From contig NZ_JANQBK010000003.1 of assembly GCF_025370105.1 (NCBI RefSeq), positions 434,001-498,000 on the forward strand: a DNA stretch of 64,000 nt, given 5' to 3'. This DNA is from Sphingomonas hylomeconis (GTDB taxonomy: Bacteria > Pseudomonadota > Alphaproteobacteria > Sphingomonadales > Sphingomonadaceae). Position 1 is the first letter of the stretch. Every line of letters starts with the position of its first letter. Below the pieces are notes generated by a model that was not told the DNA's origin, did no database searches, and saw nothing but the letters and a program-made list of their open reading frames with translations. Shown one piece after another: positions 54,856 to 63,014 of this stretch. The translations under genes were made by a program, and so were the position numbers.

Positions 54856-56037
54856 CTAACCGAACGGCCGATCGATCGACGGCTGCGGTGTGGTGAACCA
54901 TGCCGCGCCCGTCTCCGTCACATGGAAATGATCCTCCAGCCGCACGCCGAAGCGATCCGGCACGACGATCATCGGCTCGTTGGAAAAGCACATGCCGGGC
55001 GCCAGCACGGTGTGATCGCCGCGCACCAGATAGGCCGGCTCGTGGATCGACAGGCCGATGCCGTGGCCCGTGCGATGCGGCAGGCCCGGTAGCTTATAGT
55101 CCGGCCCAAGGCCATGCGCGACCAATATGCGGCGCGCGGCGGCGTCGATCGCCTCGCATGTCTCGCCCGGGCGCACCGCGGCGAAGGCGGCGGCCTGCGC
55201 CTCTTGCTCGATCGCCCAGATCGCGCGCTCGTCGCCGCCGACCGCGCCGAACGCATAGGTACGCGTGATGTCCGAATGATAGCCTTCGACCAGGCAGCCG
55301 GTATCGACCAGCACCAGTTCGCCCTCAGCGAGATATTGTTCGCCGGGCAGGCCGTGCGGGAAGGCTGTGGCGCGACCGAACTGAACGATGCAGAAGCTCG
55401 ATCCCGCCGCGCCCAGCGCGCGGTGCGCGGCATCGATGAAGCGCACCACTTCGGACGCGGCGATGCCTGGGTGGAGGATCGCGGCAGCGCGACGGTGCAC
55501 CTCCAGCGTCATCGCCTTAGCCTGTGACAGCAAGGCCAGTTCGGCCGGCGACTTGATCTTCCGGCAGTCGTCGATCGGCGCGGTGCCGTCGACCAATGAC
55601 AGGCGGCGATCGCGCAGTTTCTGGCCCCAGGCGAACGGCAGCAACGGATCGACCGCCAGCACCGCGCCCGGCGCGAGCAACCGCGCAACGAGATCGGCCG
55701 GTTGTTCGTCCTCCTGCCACAAGGCGAGATCGGCATCGATCCTGAGGTCGGCCGCCAGCGTGCCCTGCTCGAAGGCGGGGCAGATCACCACCGGCCGGCC
55801 GCCGACCGGCAGCAGCAGCGCAACCATGCGCTCGCTTGGCCCCCAGGGCACGCCGGTGAAATAGCGCAGGCTGGCGCCAGCATTGACCAGCAACGCCGTC
55901 GCGCCCGCCTGCTCGGTCAGCGCGCGGGCGCGGTCGAGCCTCGCATCATATTCCGCACGCGCGATCGGCGCGGCCCTAGCGGTCCAGGGAGTGAGCCCGG
56001 CCAGTTCGCCGGCACTGTCGGATCCGCCAATCGTCAT
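54856..56037 (-). CDS. M24-family aminopeptidase/prolidase
   Basis: A 393-residue metallopeptidase with the creatinase/prolidase two-domain layout. The N-terminal domain includes LVNAGASLRYFTGVPWGPSERMV. The catalytic pita-bread domain binds two metals through LVLVDTGCLVEGYHSDITRT (two Asp), PHRTGHGIGLSIHEP (His) and FSNEPMIVV with RLEDHFHVTETG (Glu residues). Such enzymes cleave bonds next to proline. Here it lies 16 bp after the hydroxyproline dehydrogenase gene on the same strand, so release of hydroxyproline from X-Hyp or Hyp-X dipeptides is a reasonable inference. ATG at 56037 follows GAGGATTG. Confidence 0.88.
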   Translation of the reverse strand: MTIGGSDSAGELAGLTPWTARAAPIARAEYDARLDRARALTEQAGATALLVNAGASLRYFTGVPWGPSERMVALLLPVGGRPVVICPAFEQGTLAADLRIDADLALWQEDEQPADLVARLLAPGAVLAVDPLLPFAWGQKLRDRRLSLVDGTAPIDDCRKIKSPAELALLSQAKAMTLEVHRRAAAILHPGIAASEVVRFIDAAHRALGAAGSSFCIVQFGRATAFPHGLPGEQYLAEGELVLVDTGCLVEGYHSDITRTYAFGAVGGDERAIWAIEQEAQAAAFAAVRPGETCEAIDAAARRILVAHGLGPDYKLPGLPHRTGHGIGLSIHEPAYLVRGDHTVLAPGMCFSNEPMIVVPDRFGVRLEDHFHVTETGAAWFTTPQPSIDRPFG

Positions 56038-56053
56038 CGTACAATCCTCAACT

Positions 56054-57271
56054 TCAAAAGCGCTCGACATCGAACGCGGCAAGATCGATCGCCGGCGCCA
56101 CCCCTTGCGCCAGTGCCACGACCAGTTCGGCGGTGATCGGCGCGAGCGTCAGGCCGAGATGCTGATGGCCGAACGCATACAGCAAATTGCCCGCGCGAAG
56201 CGAGCGGCCGATCGCTGGGAGATAATCGGGCAGCGTGGGGCGTGCGCCGATCCAGCGCGTGAACGGGCCGGTCAGCGGCAAGCCAAGCGCGGCGACATGC
56301 TGTTCGAGCCGCCGCCATTTGGCTGCATCCGGCGCCGCATCGGCCGCGCCGAACTCGACGAAGCTCGCCGCCTGCACCTGATCGCGATAGCGCGTCACGA
56401 TCATTGACCGGTCCTCGAACACGATCGGCGGGAGCTCCGCGGGCCAGGCGTCGGCGGCGGCGCGGATATGATAGCCGCGCTCGGCAATCAGCGGCACCTT
56501 GTGCCCGGCTGCTCGGATGAGCGCGCCGGATCGCGCGCCGGCGGCGATCAGCACCAGATCGCTGTCGATCCCGACGACGCTGGCCATACCGTCGATTACG
56601 GTAATCAGCGCCGTCTCGCGCACGATCCGCCCGCCCGCCGCGAGCAATGCGCGCTCCAGCGCGGTGGCAAGTTCGCCGAGATCGGTAATCTGCCCGCTGC
56701 CAGCGAAGCGGATCCCGTCGAGATACGGTGTGCCGTTAATCGCATCGATCGCGTCCAGCTCGGCCATGGTGGCATCGCGGAACGTTGCCGTGCCCGTGTC
56801 CGCCGCATGCCAGGCGGCACGCCCACGTCGCGCGCTGTCTGCCGATTCCCACAGCACGAAATGCCCTTCGGTACTGATCAACTCGGGCGCGCCGATCGCC
56901 GCTGCGAGCCGCTGCCATGCGGGCAACGCGCTGGCCAGCAACGGCGCCAGCGCCGCGCGCCCCTGCGCGAAGCGCGCCGGCGTCGACGCGCACAGCATCC
57001 GAAGCGCGAATGGCAGCCAGTGGCGAATCATCGCCAGCGGCAGATCGAGTGCCCCGCCGCGCGAGAACAGGCGCCCGGGCGCGGAGCGCAGCGAAGCCGG
57101 CGAGGAAAGCGGCGCGACCTGCTCGGTCGCGATGTGCCCGGCATTGCCCCACGATGCGGCATTGCGCGTTGCGTCCACTTCGAACACACTCACGACATAG
57201 CCTGCGTGCGCCAGCGCAACGGCGCTGCTCAATCCGACAATGCCGCCGCCGACGACCGTTATTCGCTGCAC
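56054..57271 (-). CDS. FAD-dependent D-hydroxyproline dehydrogenase (DadA-like)
   Basis: A 405-residue flavoprotein of the D-amino acid dehydrogenase (DAO) family. The N-terminal dinucleotide motif is VVGGGIVGLSSAVALAHAGY (about residues 6-25), with further FAD contacts in ASWGNAGHIATEQVAPL. The C-terminal RWIGARPTLPDYLPAIGRS and YAFGHQHLGLTLAPITAELV are standard for the DadA/hydroxyproline group. The cluster (epimerase, deaminase, FCD regulator) indicates oxidation of cis-4-hydroxy-D-proline to pyrroline-4-hydroxy-2-carboxylate. It is divergent from the deaminase gene, with the palindromic site between them. Confidence 0.87.
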   Translation of the reverse strand: MQRITVVGGGIVGLSSAVALAHAGYVVSVFEVDATRNAASWGNAGHIATEQVAPLSSPASLRSAPGRLFSRGGALDLPLAMIRHWLPFALRMLCASTPARFAQGRAALAPLLASALPAWQRLAAAIGAPELISTEGHFVLWESADSARRGRAAWHAADTGTATFRDATMAELDAIDAINGTPYLDGIRFAGSGQITDLGELATALERALLAAGGRIVRETALITVIDGMASVVGIDSDLVLIAAGARSGALIRAAGHKVPLIAERGYHIRAAADAWPAELPPIVFEDRSMIVTRYRDQVQAASFVEFGAADAAPDAAKWRRLEQHVAALGLPLTGPFTRWIGARPTLPDYLPAIGRSLRAGNLLYAFGHQHLGLTLAPITAELVVALAQGVAPAIDLAAFDVERF

Positions 57272-57302
57272 CCGAGAAATCCCTTGTTGCGCCGCAAAAC
57301 GC

Positions 57303-57320
57303 TATATCGTATACAGTATA
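57303..57320. promoter_or_regulatory. Putative GntR/FCD operator in the hydroxyproline divergent region
   Basis: TATATCGTATACAGTATA: an 18-bp imperfect palindrome (14 of 18 bases symmetric) centred on GTATAC, in the 73-bp gap between the dehydrogenase and deaminase genes. FadR/FCD-type GntR proteins commonly bind GT-N(2-3)-AC dyads of this type. The regulator gene is at 59334. Confidence 0.6.
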
Positions 57321-57344
57321 AGAACTCAATAAGGGGCATTATAC

Positions 57345-58274
57345 ATGGCGATCGGTTGGAAGGGTGTCTTCCCGGCGGTAACGACTCAGTTACGCGAGGA
57401 TCTGTCGATCGATCTCGCGGATACGCAGCGTGTCGTCGACGATCTGATCCGCGACGGGGTCACCGGCGTGATCGCGCTTGGCACCGTGGGCGAGAACAAT
57501 TCGCTTGATTACGACGAAAAGGTCACCGTGCTGACCGCGATCGTTGAGGTCGTCGCCGGTCGTGTGCCCGTGCTCACCGGTGTGTCGGAATACGATACCC
57601 GTCGTGCCGTCCGTTATGCACAGGCGGCCGAGAAGGTCGGGGCAGATGGTCTGATGCTGCTGCCGCCGATGGTCTATGTGCCGCAGGAGCATGAGCTCGT
57701 CGCGCACTTCAAGGGCGTGGCCGAAAGTACGGCGCTGCCAATCATGCTGTACAACAATCCGCCGGCCTATCGCACGGTGATCAACAAGGCCGTGCTGTCG
57801 GCGTTGGTCGAGATCAAGAATATCGTGGCGGTCAAGGAATCCGCGCCGGATACGCGCCGCTTCACCGATTTCCGCAACGAATTCGGCTCGCGCTACGTGC
57901 TGTTTGCCGGGCTCGACGATGTCGCGCTCGAGGGCCTGTATCTCGGCGCGCAGGGCTGGGTCTCGGGCCTGACCAACGCTTTCCCCCGGGAATCGGTTGA
58001 GCTGGTCGCGGCGTTCGAGCGCGGCGATCACGCCAAGGCAATCGAGATCTATCGCTGGTTCATGCCACTGCTGCATCTCGATGCCGAGCATGATCTGGTC
58101 CAGTCGATCAAGCTCGCCGAGCAGGTCATGGGCCGCGGCTCCGAACGCGTGCTGCCGCCGCGCTACCCGCTGATCGGCGCGCGCCGTGCCGAGGTGATCG
58201 CGATGGTCGAACAGGCTGCTGCAACGCGCCCCAATCTCGACCGGGCCAATCCCGATCAGGCCAAGGCCGCCTGA
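57345..58274 (+). CDS. Pyrroline-4-hydroxy-2-carboxylate deaminase (DHDPS family)
   Basis: A 309-residue aldolase-fold enzyme of the dihydrodipicolinate synthase/N-acetylneuraminate lyase family. The Schiff-base lysine is Lys164 (VAVKESAPDT), the catalytic tyrosine Tyr136 (MLYNNPPAY), and the substrate loop is GTVGENNSL, where DHDPS has GTTGE. Position between the dehydrogenase and the 4-hydroxyproline epimerase identifies it as the deaminase that forms 2-oxoglutarate semialdehyde in hydroxyproline breakdown. The lysine-pathway dapA is a less likely reading. It lies 5 bp upstream of the epimerase gene. Confidence 0.87.
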   Translation: MAIGWKGVFPAVTTQLREDLSIDLADTQRVVDDLIRDGVTGVIALGTVGENNSLDYDEKVTVLTAIVEVVAGRVPVLTGVSEYDTRRAVRYAQAAEKVGADGLMLLPPMVYVPQEHELVAHFKGVAESTALPIMLYNNPPAYRTVINKAVLSALVEIKNIVAVKESAPDTRRFTDFRNEFGSRYVLFAGLDDVALEGLYLGAQGWVSGLTNAFPRESVELVAAFERGDHAKAIEIYRWFMPLLHLDAEHDLVQSIKLAEQVMGRGSERVLPPRYPLIGARRAEVIAMVEQAAATRPNLDRANPDQAKAA

Positions 58275-58279
58275 TCGGG

Positions 58280-59278
58280 ATGCGCAACACCTTCTTCTGC
58301 ATCGACGGCCATACCGCGGGGAACCCGGTGCGGCTCGTCGCGGGGGGCGCGCCGCTGCTGAAGGGGGCGACCATGTCGGAGCGGCGCCAGGATTTCATGA
58401 CGCGCTTCGACTGGATCCGTACCGGCCTGTGCTTCGAGCCGCGCGGGCACGACATGATGTCCGGCGGCTTCCTGTATCCGCCAACGCGGCGCGACACCGA
58501 TATCGGTATCCTGTTCATCGAGACATCCGGCTGCTTGCCGATGTGCGGCCACGGCACGATCGGCATCATCACGTTCGGGCTCGAACACGGCCTGATCGAG
58601 CCGCGCACGCCGGGCGAGTTGCGCGTCGAGGTGCCGGCCGGGGTCATCGACATCGCCTATACGACGGAAGGCGACAAGGTCACCGCGGTGCGCATCACCA
58701 ACGTCCCGTCCTATGTCGCGATGCGCGGCATCCCGATCGACATTGAAGGCTTCGGTCCGCTGACCGTCGATGTCGCCTATGGCGGCAATTATTACGCGAT
58801 CATCGAGCCGCAGGGCGCGTACACGTCATTGGACGATCTCGGCGCCAGCCGTCTGATCGATCTCAGCGGCCGCATCCGCGACGCGATCCGTGCGAAATAC
58901 GAACCGATCCACCCGCTCGACCCCACGATCCGCGGCGTCAGCCATATCCTGTGGGCCGACGGGCCGAAGGGTGAAGGTGCCGACGGCCGCAACGCCGTTT
59001 TCTACGGCGACAAGGCGATCGACCGCAGCCCGTGCGGCACCGGCACGTCGGCGCGATTGGCGCATCTCGCTGCCACCGGTCGCCTCGTGGTCGGCGAGCG
59101 CTTCGTGCACGAAAGCTATATCGGCAGCCGTTTCATCGGTCGCGTCGAGCGCGCGACCACGCTCGGCGATCAGGAGGCGATCGTCCCGTCGATCGAAGGA
59201 TCGGCCATCGCGACCGGTTTCAACACGATCTGGATTGATCGCGCGGACCGCTTCTGGGATGGTTTTCAGGTCAAGTGA
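58280..59278 (+). CDS. 4-hydroxyproline 2-epimerase (proline racemase family)
   Basis: Interconverts trans-4-hydroxy-L-proline and cis-4-hydroxy-D-proline. The 332-residue protein has the two catalytic cysteines of the family, Cys89 in PMCGHGTIG and Cys252 in SPCGTGTSARL. A cysteine at the second position separates epimerases from trans-3-hydroxyproline dehydratases, which carry Thr there. CIDGHTAGNPVRLVAGG near the start is the other hallmark. It is the first step of the pathway encoded around it. The ATG is 5 bp after the deaminase stop, so the pair is co-translated. The regulator gene follows in 55 bp. Confidence 0.92.
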   Translation: MRNTFFCIDGHTAGNPVRLVAGGAPLLKGATMSERRQDFMTRFDWIRTGLCFEPRGHDMMSGGFLYPPTRRDTDIGILFIETSGCLPMCGHGTIGIITFGLEHGLIEPRTPGELRVEVPAGVIDIAYTTEGDKVTAVRITNVPSYVAMRGIPIDIEGFGPLTVDVAYGGNYYAIIEPQGAYTSLDDLGASRLIDLSGRIRDAIRAKYEPIHPLDPTIRGVSHILWADGPKGEGADGRNAVFYGDKAIDRSPCGTGTSARLAHLAATGRLVVGERFVHESYIGSRFIGRVERATTLGDQEAIVPSIEGSAIATGFNTIWIDRADRFWDGFQVK

Positions 59279-59333
59279 TCAACCGGCCGATTTCCTCGGT
59301 TGCGGTGACACCCCTGAACGGAGTGACAGAGCG

Positions 59334-59990
59334 ATGAGCATCGTCGTACGCACCCTTTCCGAACGCGTGTTCGAGATCGTCCGCGAACAGATTGTCACCG
59401 GTGCGCTGCCCGATCTGCTGCCGATCCGGCAGGATGCGCTGGCCAGTGATCTCGGCGTCAGCAAGATTCCGTTGCGCGAGGCGCTGGCACGGCTCGAGCA
59501 GGAAGGGCTGCTGACCAGCCAGCCCAATCGCGGCTATTTCGTCCAGCCGATGTCGGCGGCGCAGGCCGACGAAATCTTCGAGCTGCGCCTCGCGCTCGAA
59601 CCGCGCTCTGCCGCCTTCGCCTCGACGCTGGCCAATGAGGCGGATCAGGCCGCCGCTTATGCCGCGTTCGAGGCGCTGGACAGCGCGGCGAACAACAATC
59701 TCGCCGAGGTCGCGATCCGCAATCGCGCGTTCCACACGGCACTCGTGCGGCCGGGCGGCAAATTGCTCACCACGCAATTGGTCGAGCGGCTTGCGGTGCT
59801 TGCCGAACGCTATGTCGTCGCGCAATTGAAGCCGGCGGGCCGCGATGCGCGCGCGCATCTCGAACATCGCGGGCTGATCGACGCCTGGCTGGCGCGCGAC
59901 GTGCCGCTGCTCACCGAGCGGCTCACCGCGCACATCCAGGGCACGCTGGACGATCTGCACGCGCAGTTCAGAACGACGATGACGACCTGA
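59334..59990 (+). CDS. GntR-family transcriptional regulator, FCD domain
   Basis: A 218-residue regulator of the FadR/VanR group. The winged helix-turn-helix occupies residues 5-70 (EIVREQIVTGALP, LASDLGVSKIPLREALARLEQEG, NRGYFVQPMS). The helical FCD ligand-binding domain follows (AAQADEIFELRLALEPRSAA, NRAFHTALVRPG, HRGLIDAWLARD). Position inside the hydroxyproline cluster suggests that it senses hydroxyproline or an intermediate and binds the palindrome at 57303. GGAG lies 11 nt before the ATG. The larger open frame upstream overlaps the epimerase gene in another register and is spurious. Confidence 0.9.
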   Translation: MSIVVRTLSERVFEIVREQIVTGALPDLLPIRQDALASDLGVSKIPLREALARLEQEGLLTSQPNRGYFVQPMSAAQADEIFELRLALEPRSAAFASTLANEADQAAAYAAFEALDSAANNNLAEVAIRNRAFHTALVRPGGKLLTTQLVERLAVLAERYVVAQLKPAGRDARAHLEHRGLIDAWLARDVPLLTERLTAHIQGTLDDLHAQFRTTMTT

Positions 59991-60015
59991 TACGGTCGCT
60001 CACAAGGGGGATAGA

Positions 60016-61431
60016 ATGTTCGGACCACGCAAGTCGCTCAGTAACGTCACGCAGCACGAGGCCGGGCAACGGCTCGCCAAGACACTGAGCTGGCCGCATT
60101 TGATTGCGCTCGGTGTCGGCGCGATCGTCGGCACCGGCATTTATACCCTGACCGGCGTCGGCGCCGAGCGCGCCGGCCCGGCGGTGATCCTGGCCTTTGC
60201 GATCGCCGGCGCGGTCTGCGCCTGCGCGGCGCTCTGCTACGCCGAACTGGCAACGATGATTCCCGCCGCGGGCAGTGCCTATACGTTCAGTTATGCGGCG
60301 CTCGGCGAGAAGATCGCCTGGGTGGTCGGCTGGAGCCTGATCCTCGAATATTCGCTCGCCTGCTCGACCGTCGCGGTTGGCTGGTCCGGCTATCTGGTCG
60401 GCTGGATCGAGGCGGCGGGAATTCACCTGCCCCAGGAGATCCTGGTCGGCCCGCATGGCGGCGGCATCGTCAATTTGCCGGCGGTGTTTGTGGCTTTGGC
60501 GGTGATGGGGATGCTGATTGCGGGCACGCGCGAGAGCGCTACGCTCAATATCGTGCTGGTTGTGATCAAACTCGTGGCGCTCGGCATGTTCATCGCCTTT
60601 GCGCTGCCGGCGTTCCAATCGAGCAACCTCGAGCCGTTCATGCCCTACGGCTTCGCCAGCACCGAAGTGGACGGTCATAAGCGCGGCGTGATGGCGGCGG
60701 CGGCGATCGTGTTCTTCGCCTTTTACGGCTTCGATGCGGTGGCGACGTCGGCGGAAGAAGCGAAAAATCCCGGCCGCGATCTGACCATCGGCATCATCGG
60801 TTCGATGGCGGTGTGCACCCTGATCTACATGGCGGTGGCCGTCGCCGCGATCGGCGCGCTGCCGTTCCAGCAGCTGGCCAATTCGCCCGAGCCGCTGGCG
60901 CTCGTGCTGCGCAGCCTGGGCAAGCCGGCCGCGGCATATTTGATCGCGCTGGCCGCGGTGATCGCGCTGCCGTCGGTGATCCTGGTGATGATGTACGGGC
61001 AGAGCCGCATCTTCTTCGTCATGGCGCGCGACGGGCTGCTGCCACGGCGCCTGGCGCAGGTATCGCCGCGTACCGGCGCGCCGACGCTGATCACGCTGCT
61101 CACCGGCATCTCGATCGCCGTCGTCGCCGGCATCTTCCGGCTCGATGAGATCGCCGAACTGGCCAATGCCGGTACGCTGATCGCGTTCATCGCGGTCGGC
61201 GCCTGCCTGATGGTGCTGCGCCGCACCGCGCCGGACATGAAGCGGCTGTTCCGCTGCCCGCAGCCCTATATCGTCGGCACGCTGGCGATCCTGGGCTGCC
61301 TGTACCTGCTGTTCAGCCTGCCCACGGCGACGCTGGTGCGCTTCGTGATCTGGAACGCGATCGGGCTTGCCGCCTATTTCGCCTATGGCCGCAGCCGCAG
61401 CCTGGTCGGCAAGGCCGCGCCCGCCTCGTGA
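60016..61431 (+). CDS. APC-family amino acid permease, candidate hydroxyproline importer
   Basis: A 471-residue inner-membrane transporter with about 12 hydrophobic segments. The family core is LIALGVGAIVGTGIYTLTGV in helix 1, CYAELATMIPAAGSAYTFSY in helix 3 and VFFAFYGFDAVATSAEEAKNP in helix 6. It is clearly paralogous to the permease at 11839-13404, but 50 residues shorter, lacking the long cysteine-containing loop. Location 25 bp after the regulator of hydroxyproline catabolism makes uptake of hydroxyproline or hydroxyprolyl dipeptides the obvious proposal, though the sequence alone does not prove it. AAGGGGG precedes the ATG. Confidence 0.88.
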   Translation: MFGPRKSLSNVTQHEAGQRLAKTLSWPHLIALGVGAIVGTGIYTLTGVGAERAGPAVILAFAIAGAVCACAALCYAELATMIPAAGSAYTFSYAALGEKIAWVVGWSLILEYSLACSTVAVGWSGYLVGWIEAAGIHLPQEILVGPHGGGIVNLPAVFVALAVMGMLIAGTRESATLNIVLVVIKLVALGMFIAFALPAFQSSNLEPFMPYGFASTEVDGHKRGVMAAAAIVFFAFYGFDAVATSAEEAKNPGRDLTIGIIGSMAVCTLIYMAVAVAAIGALPFQQLANSPEPLALVLRSLGKPAAAYLIALAAVIALPSVILVMMYGQSRIFFVMARDGLLPRRLAQVSPRTGAPTLITLLTGISIAVVAGIFRLDEIAELANAGTLIAFIAVGACLMVLRRTAPDMKRLFRCPQPYIVGTLAILGCLYLLFSLPTATLVRFVIWNAIGLAAYFAYGRSRSLVGKAAPAS

Positions 61432-61508
61432 TCGACGCCCGATCCTCCCCGCTTGGGGGAGGATCGGCGCGCTGCATTCCCTCAGTCCGTCCACCCGGGA
61501 GACCGTTC

Positions 61509-63014
61509 GTGCGCCTTTTTTCGACGATGTTGCTCGCCGCCGCGGCCGCGATCGCCACCCCCGCCGCGGGCAAGACCCCGCTCGACGGCGTCTGGCTGTT
61601 CGACAAGGCGCCGTCCTATCCCGGCGTGACGATGGTCGAACTGTCGGGCGATGGTGATCGCGCTACGGGCGCGGTGACCACGGCCTGGTACGGCAAGATG
61701 GAGATGCAGAACGTCCAACGCGACGGCGACACGGTTTCGTTCGACCTGCGCAACCTCAACGACAAGGCCCACGCCACCCGCCGCTGGACGGCCAGATTGG
61801 TGAACGGTGCGGTGGTGCTCGAAGGCGATATCTGGAGCTCGCACGTCGTGCAGAACGGCCGCCGCGGGACCGCTGCCGATGCCGCGAAGCGGGCGTTCAA
61901 GGTCGCGACGCTGCCGCCGCTCGGCACGCTTGCGCCCGATGGCCTCGCCGCCACCCCGCCGATGGGCTGGAGCAGCTGGAACAAGTTCGCCGAACATATC
62001 GACGACAAGACGATCCGCGCGATGGCCGACGCGCTCGTCTCCACCGGGCTGCGCGACGCGGGCTATACCTATGTCAACATCGACGACGGCTGGCAGGGTA
62101 CGCGCGGGGCCGATGGCGTGCTGCGCCCCAATGCCAAGTTCCCCGACATGAAGGCGCTGGCCGATTATGTCCACGCGCGGGGGCTCAAGCTCGGCATTTA
62201 CAGCTCGCAAGGGCCAAAGACCTGCGCCGGCTATGAGGGGAGCTACGGCCATGTCGCGCAGGATGCCAAGACCTTCGCCGGCTGGGGCATGGATTACCTC
62301 AAATACGATCTGTGCTCGGGCGAGTGGTTCTATGCCGATGCCGACACGGTGAAGCGCAGCTATTACGAAATGGGCGCTGCGCTGCGCGCGACGGGGCGGC
62401 GGATCGTCTTCTCGCTGTGCGAATATGGCCGCTTCGACGTCGGCGCCTGGGGCCGCTCGGTCGGCGGGCATCTGTGGCGCACGACGGGCGACATCACCGA
62501 CGATTATCCCACCATGGCGAAGATCGGCTTCGATAAAAACGGCAATGCCGACCATGCCGGGCCGGGCGGCTGGAACGATCCCGATATGCTGGAAATCGGC
62601 AATGGCGGCATGAGCGACGACGAATATCGGTCGCACATGACGCTGTGGGCGATGTCCGCCGCGCCGCTGGTGATGGGGCACGATCTGCGCCGCACCTCCG
62701 ACCATGCGCTGGCTTTGCTCAAGAATCGCGCGGTGATCGCGATCGATCAGGAGAAATTGGGGCAGCAGGGCAAGGCGGTGCGCAAGCAGGGCGAGATCGA
62801 GATCTGGCGCAAGACGCTCGCCGACGGCTCGGTCGCGCTGGCGTTGTTCAACCGCGGCACGGGCGCCGCGCGCGTCACGCTGTCCGCGGCGGATGCCGGC
62901 ATGCCGATCACGGCGCTGCGCGACGTGTGGCAGGGACGCACGCTTGCCCCCGAGACGACCGACTTCGCCGTGCCGGGGCACGGCGCGGTGCTGCTAATGG
63001 CGCGCGGCGGCTAA
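61509..63014 (+). CDS. GH27 alpha-galactosidase with extra N-terminal domain
   Basis: A 501-residue exported glycosidase. The signal peptide (FSTMLLAAAAAIATPAAG) is followed by an unusual beta-rich region of about 110 residues (LDGVWLFDKAPSYPGVTMVE, then TVSFDLRNLND). The GH27 barrel starts at about residue 148 (PPMGWSSWNKFAEH), with nucleophile Asp267 in DYLKYDLCSGEW and acid/base Asp328 in WRTTGDITDDY. GH27 includes alpha-galactosidases and beta-L-arabinopyranosidases. The GTG start at 61509 has GGGAG 8 nt upstream. It lies directly after the hydroxyproline permease, and its end overlaps the convergent glycosyltransferase gene by 21 bp. Confidence 0.88.
   Translation: MRLFSTMLLAAAAAIATPAAGKTPLDGVWLFDKAPSYPGVTMVELSGDGDRATGAVTTAWYGKMEMQNVQRDGDTVSFDLRNLNDKAHATRRWTARLVNGAVVLEGDIWSSHVVQNGRRGTAADAAKRAFKVATLPPLGTLAPDGLAATPPMGWSSWNKFAEHIDDKTIRAMADALVSTGLRDAGYTYVNIDDGWQGTRGADGVLRPNAKFPDMKALADYVHARGLKLGIYSSQGPKTCAGYEGSYGHVAQDAKTFAGWGMDYLKYDLCSGEWFYADADTVKRSYYEMGAALRATGRRIVFSLCEYGRFDVGAWGRSVGGHLWRTTGDITDDYPTMAKIGFDKNGNADHAGPGGWNDPDMLEIGNGGMSDDEYRSHMTLWAMSAAPLVMGHDLRRTSDHALALLKNRAVIAIDQEKLGQQGKAVRKQGEIEIWRKTLADGSVALALFNRGTGAARVTLSAADAGMPITALRDVWQGRTLAPETTDFAVPGHGAVLLMARGG

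Noticed and set aside
58890..59333. N-terminal extension of the GntR regulator overlapping the epimerase gene
   Set aside because: The upstream part of the open frame is antisense-like arginine/serine-rich translation of the epimerase gene in another register; the winged-helix domain begins right after the ATG at 59334.
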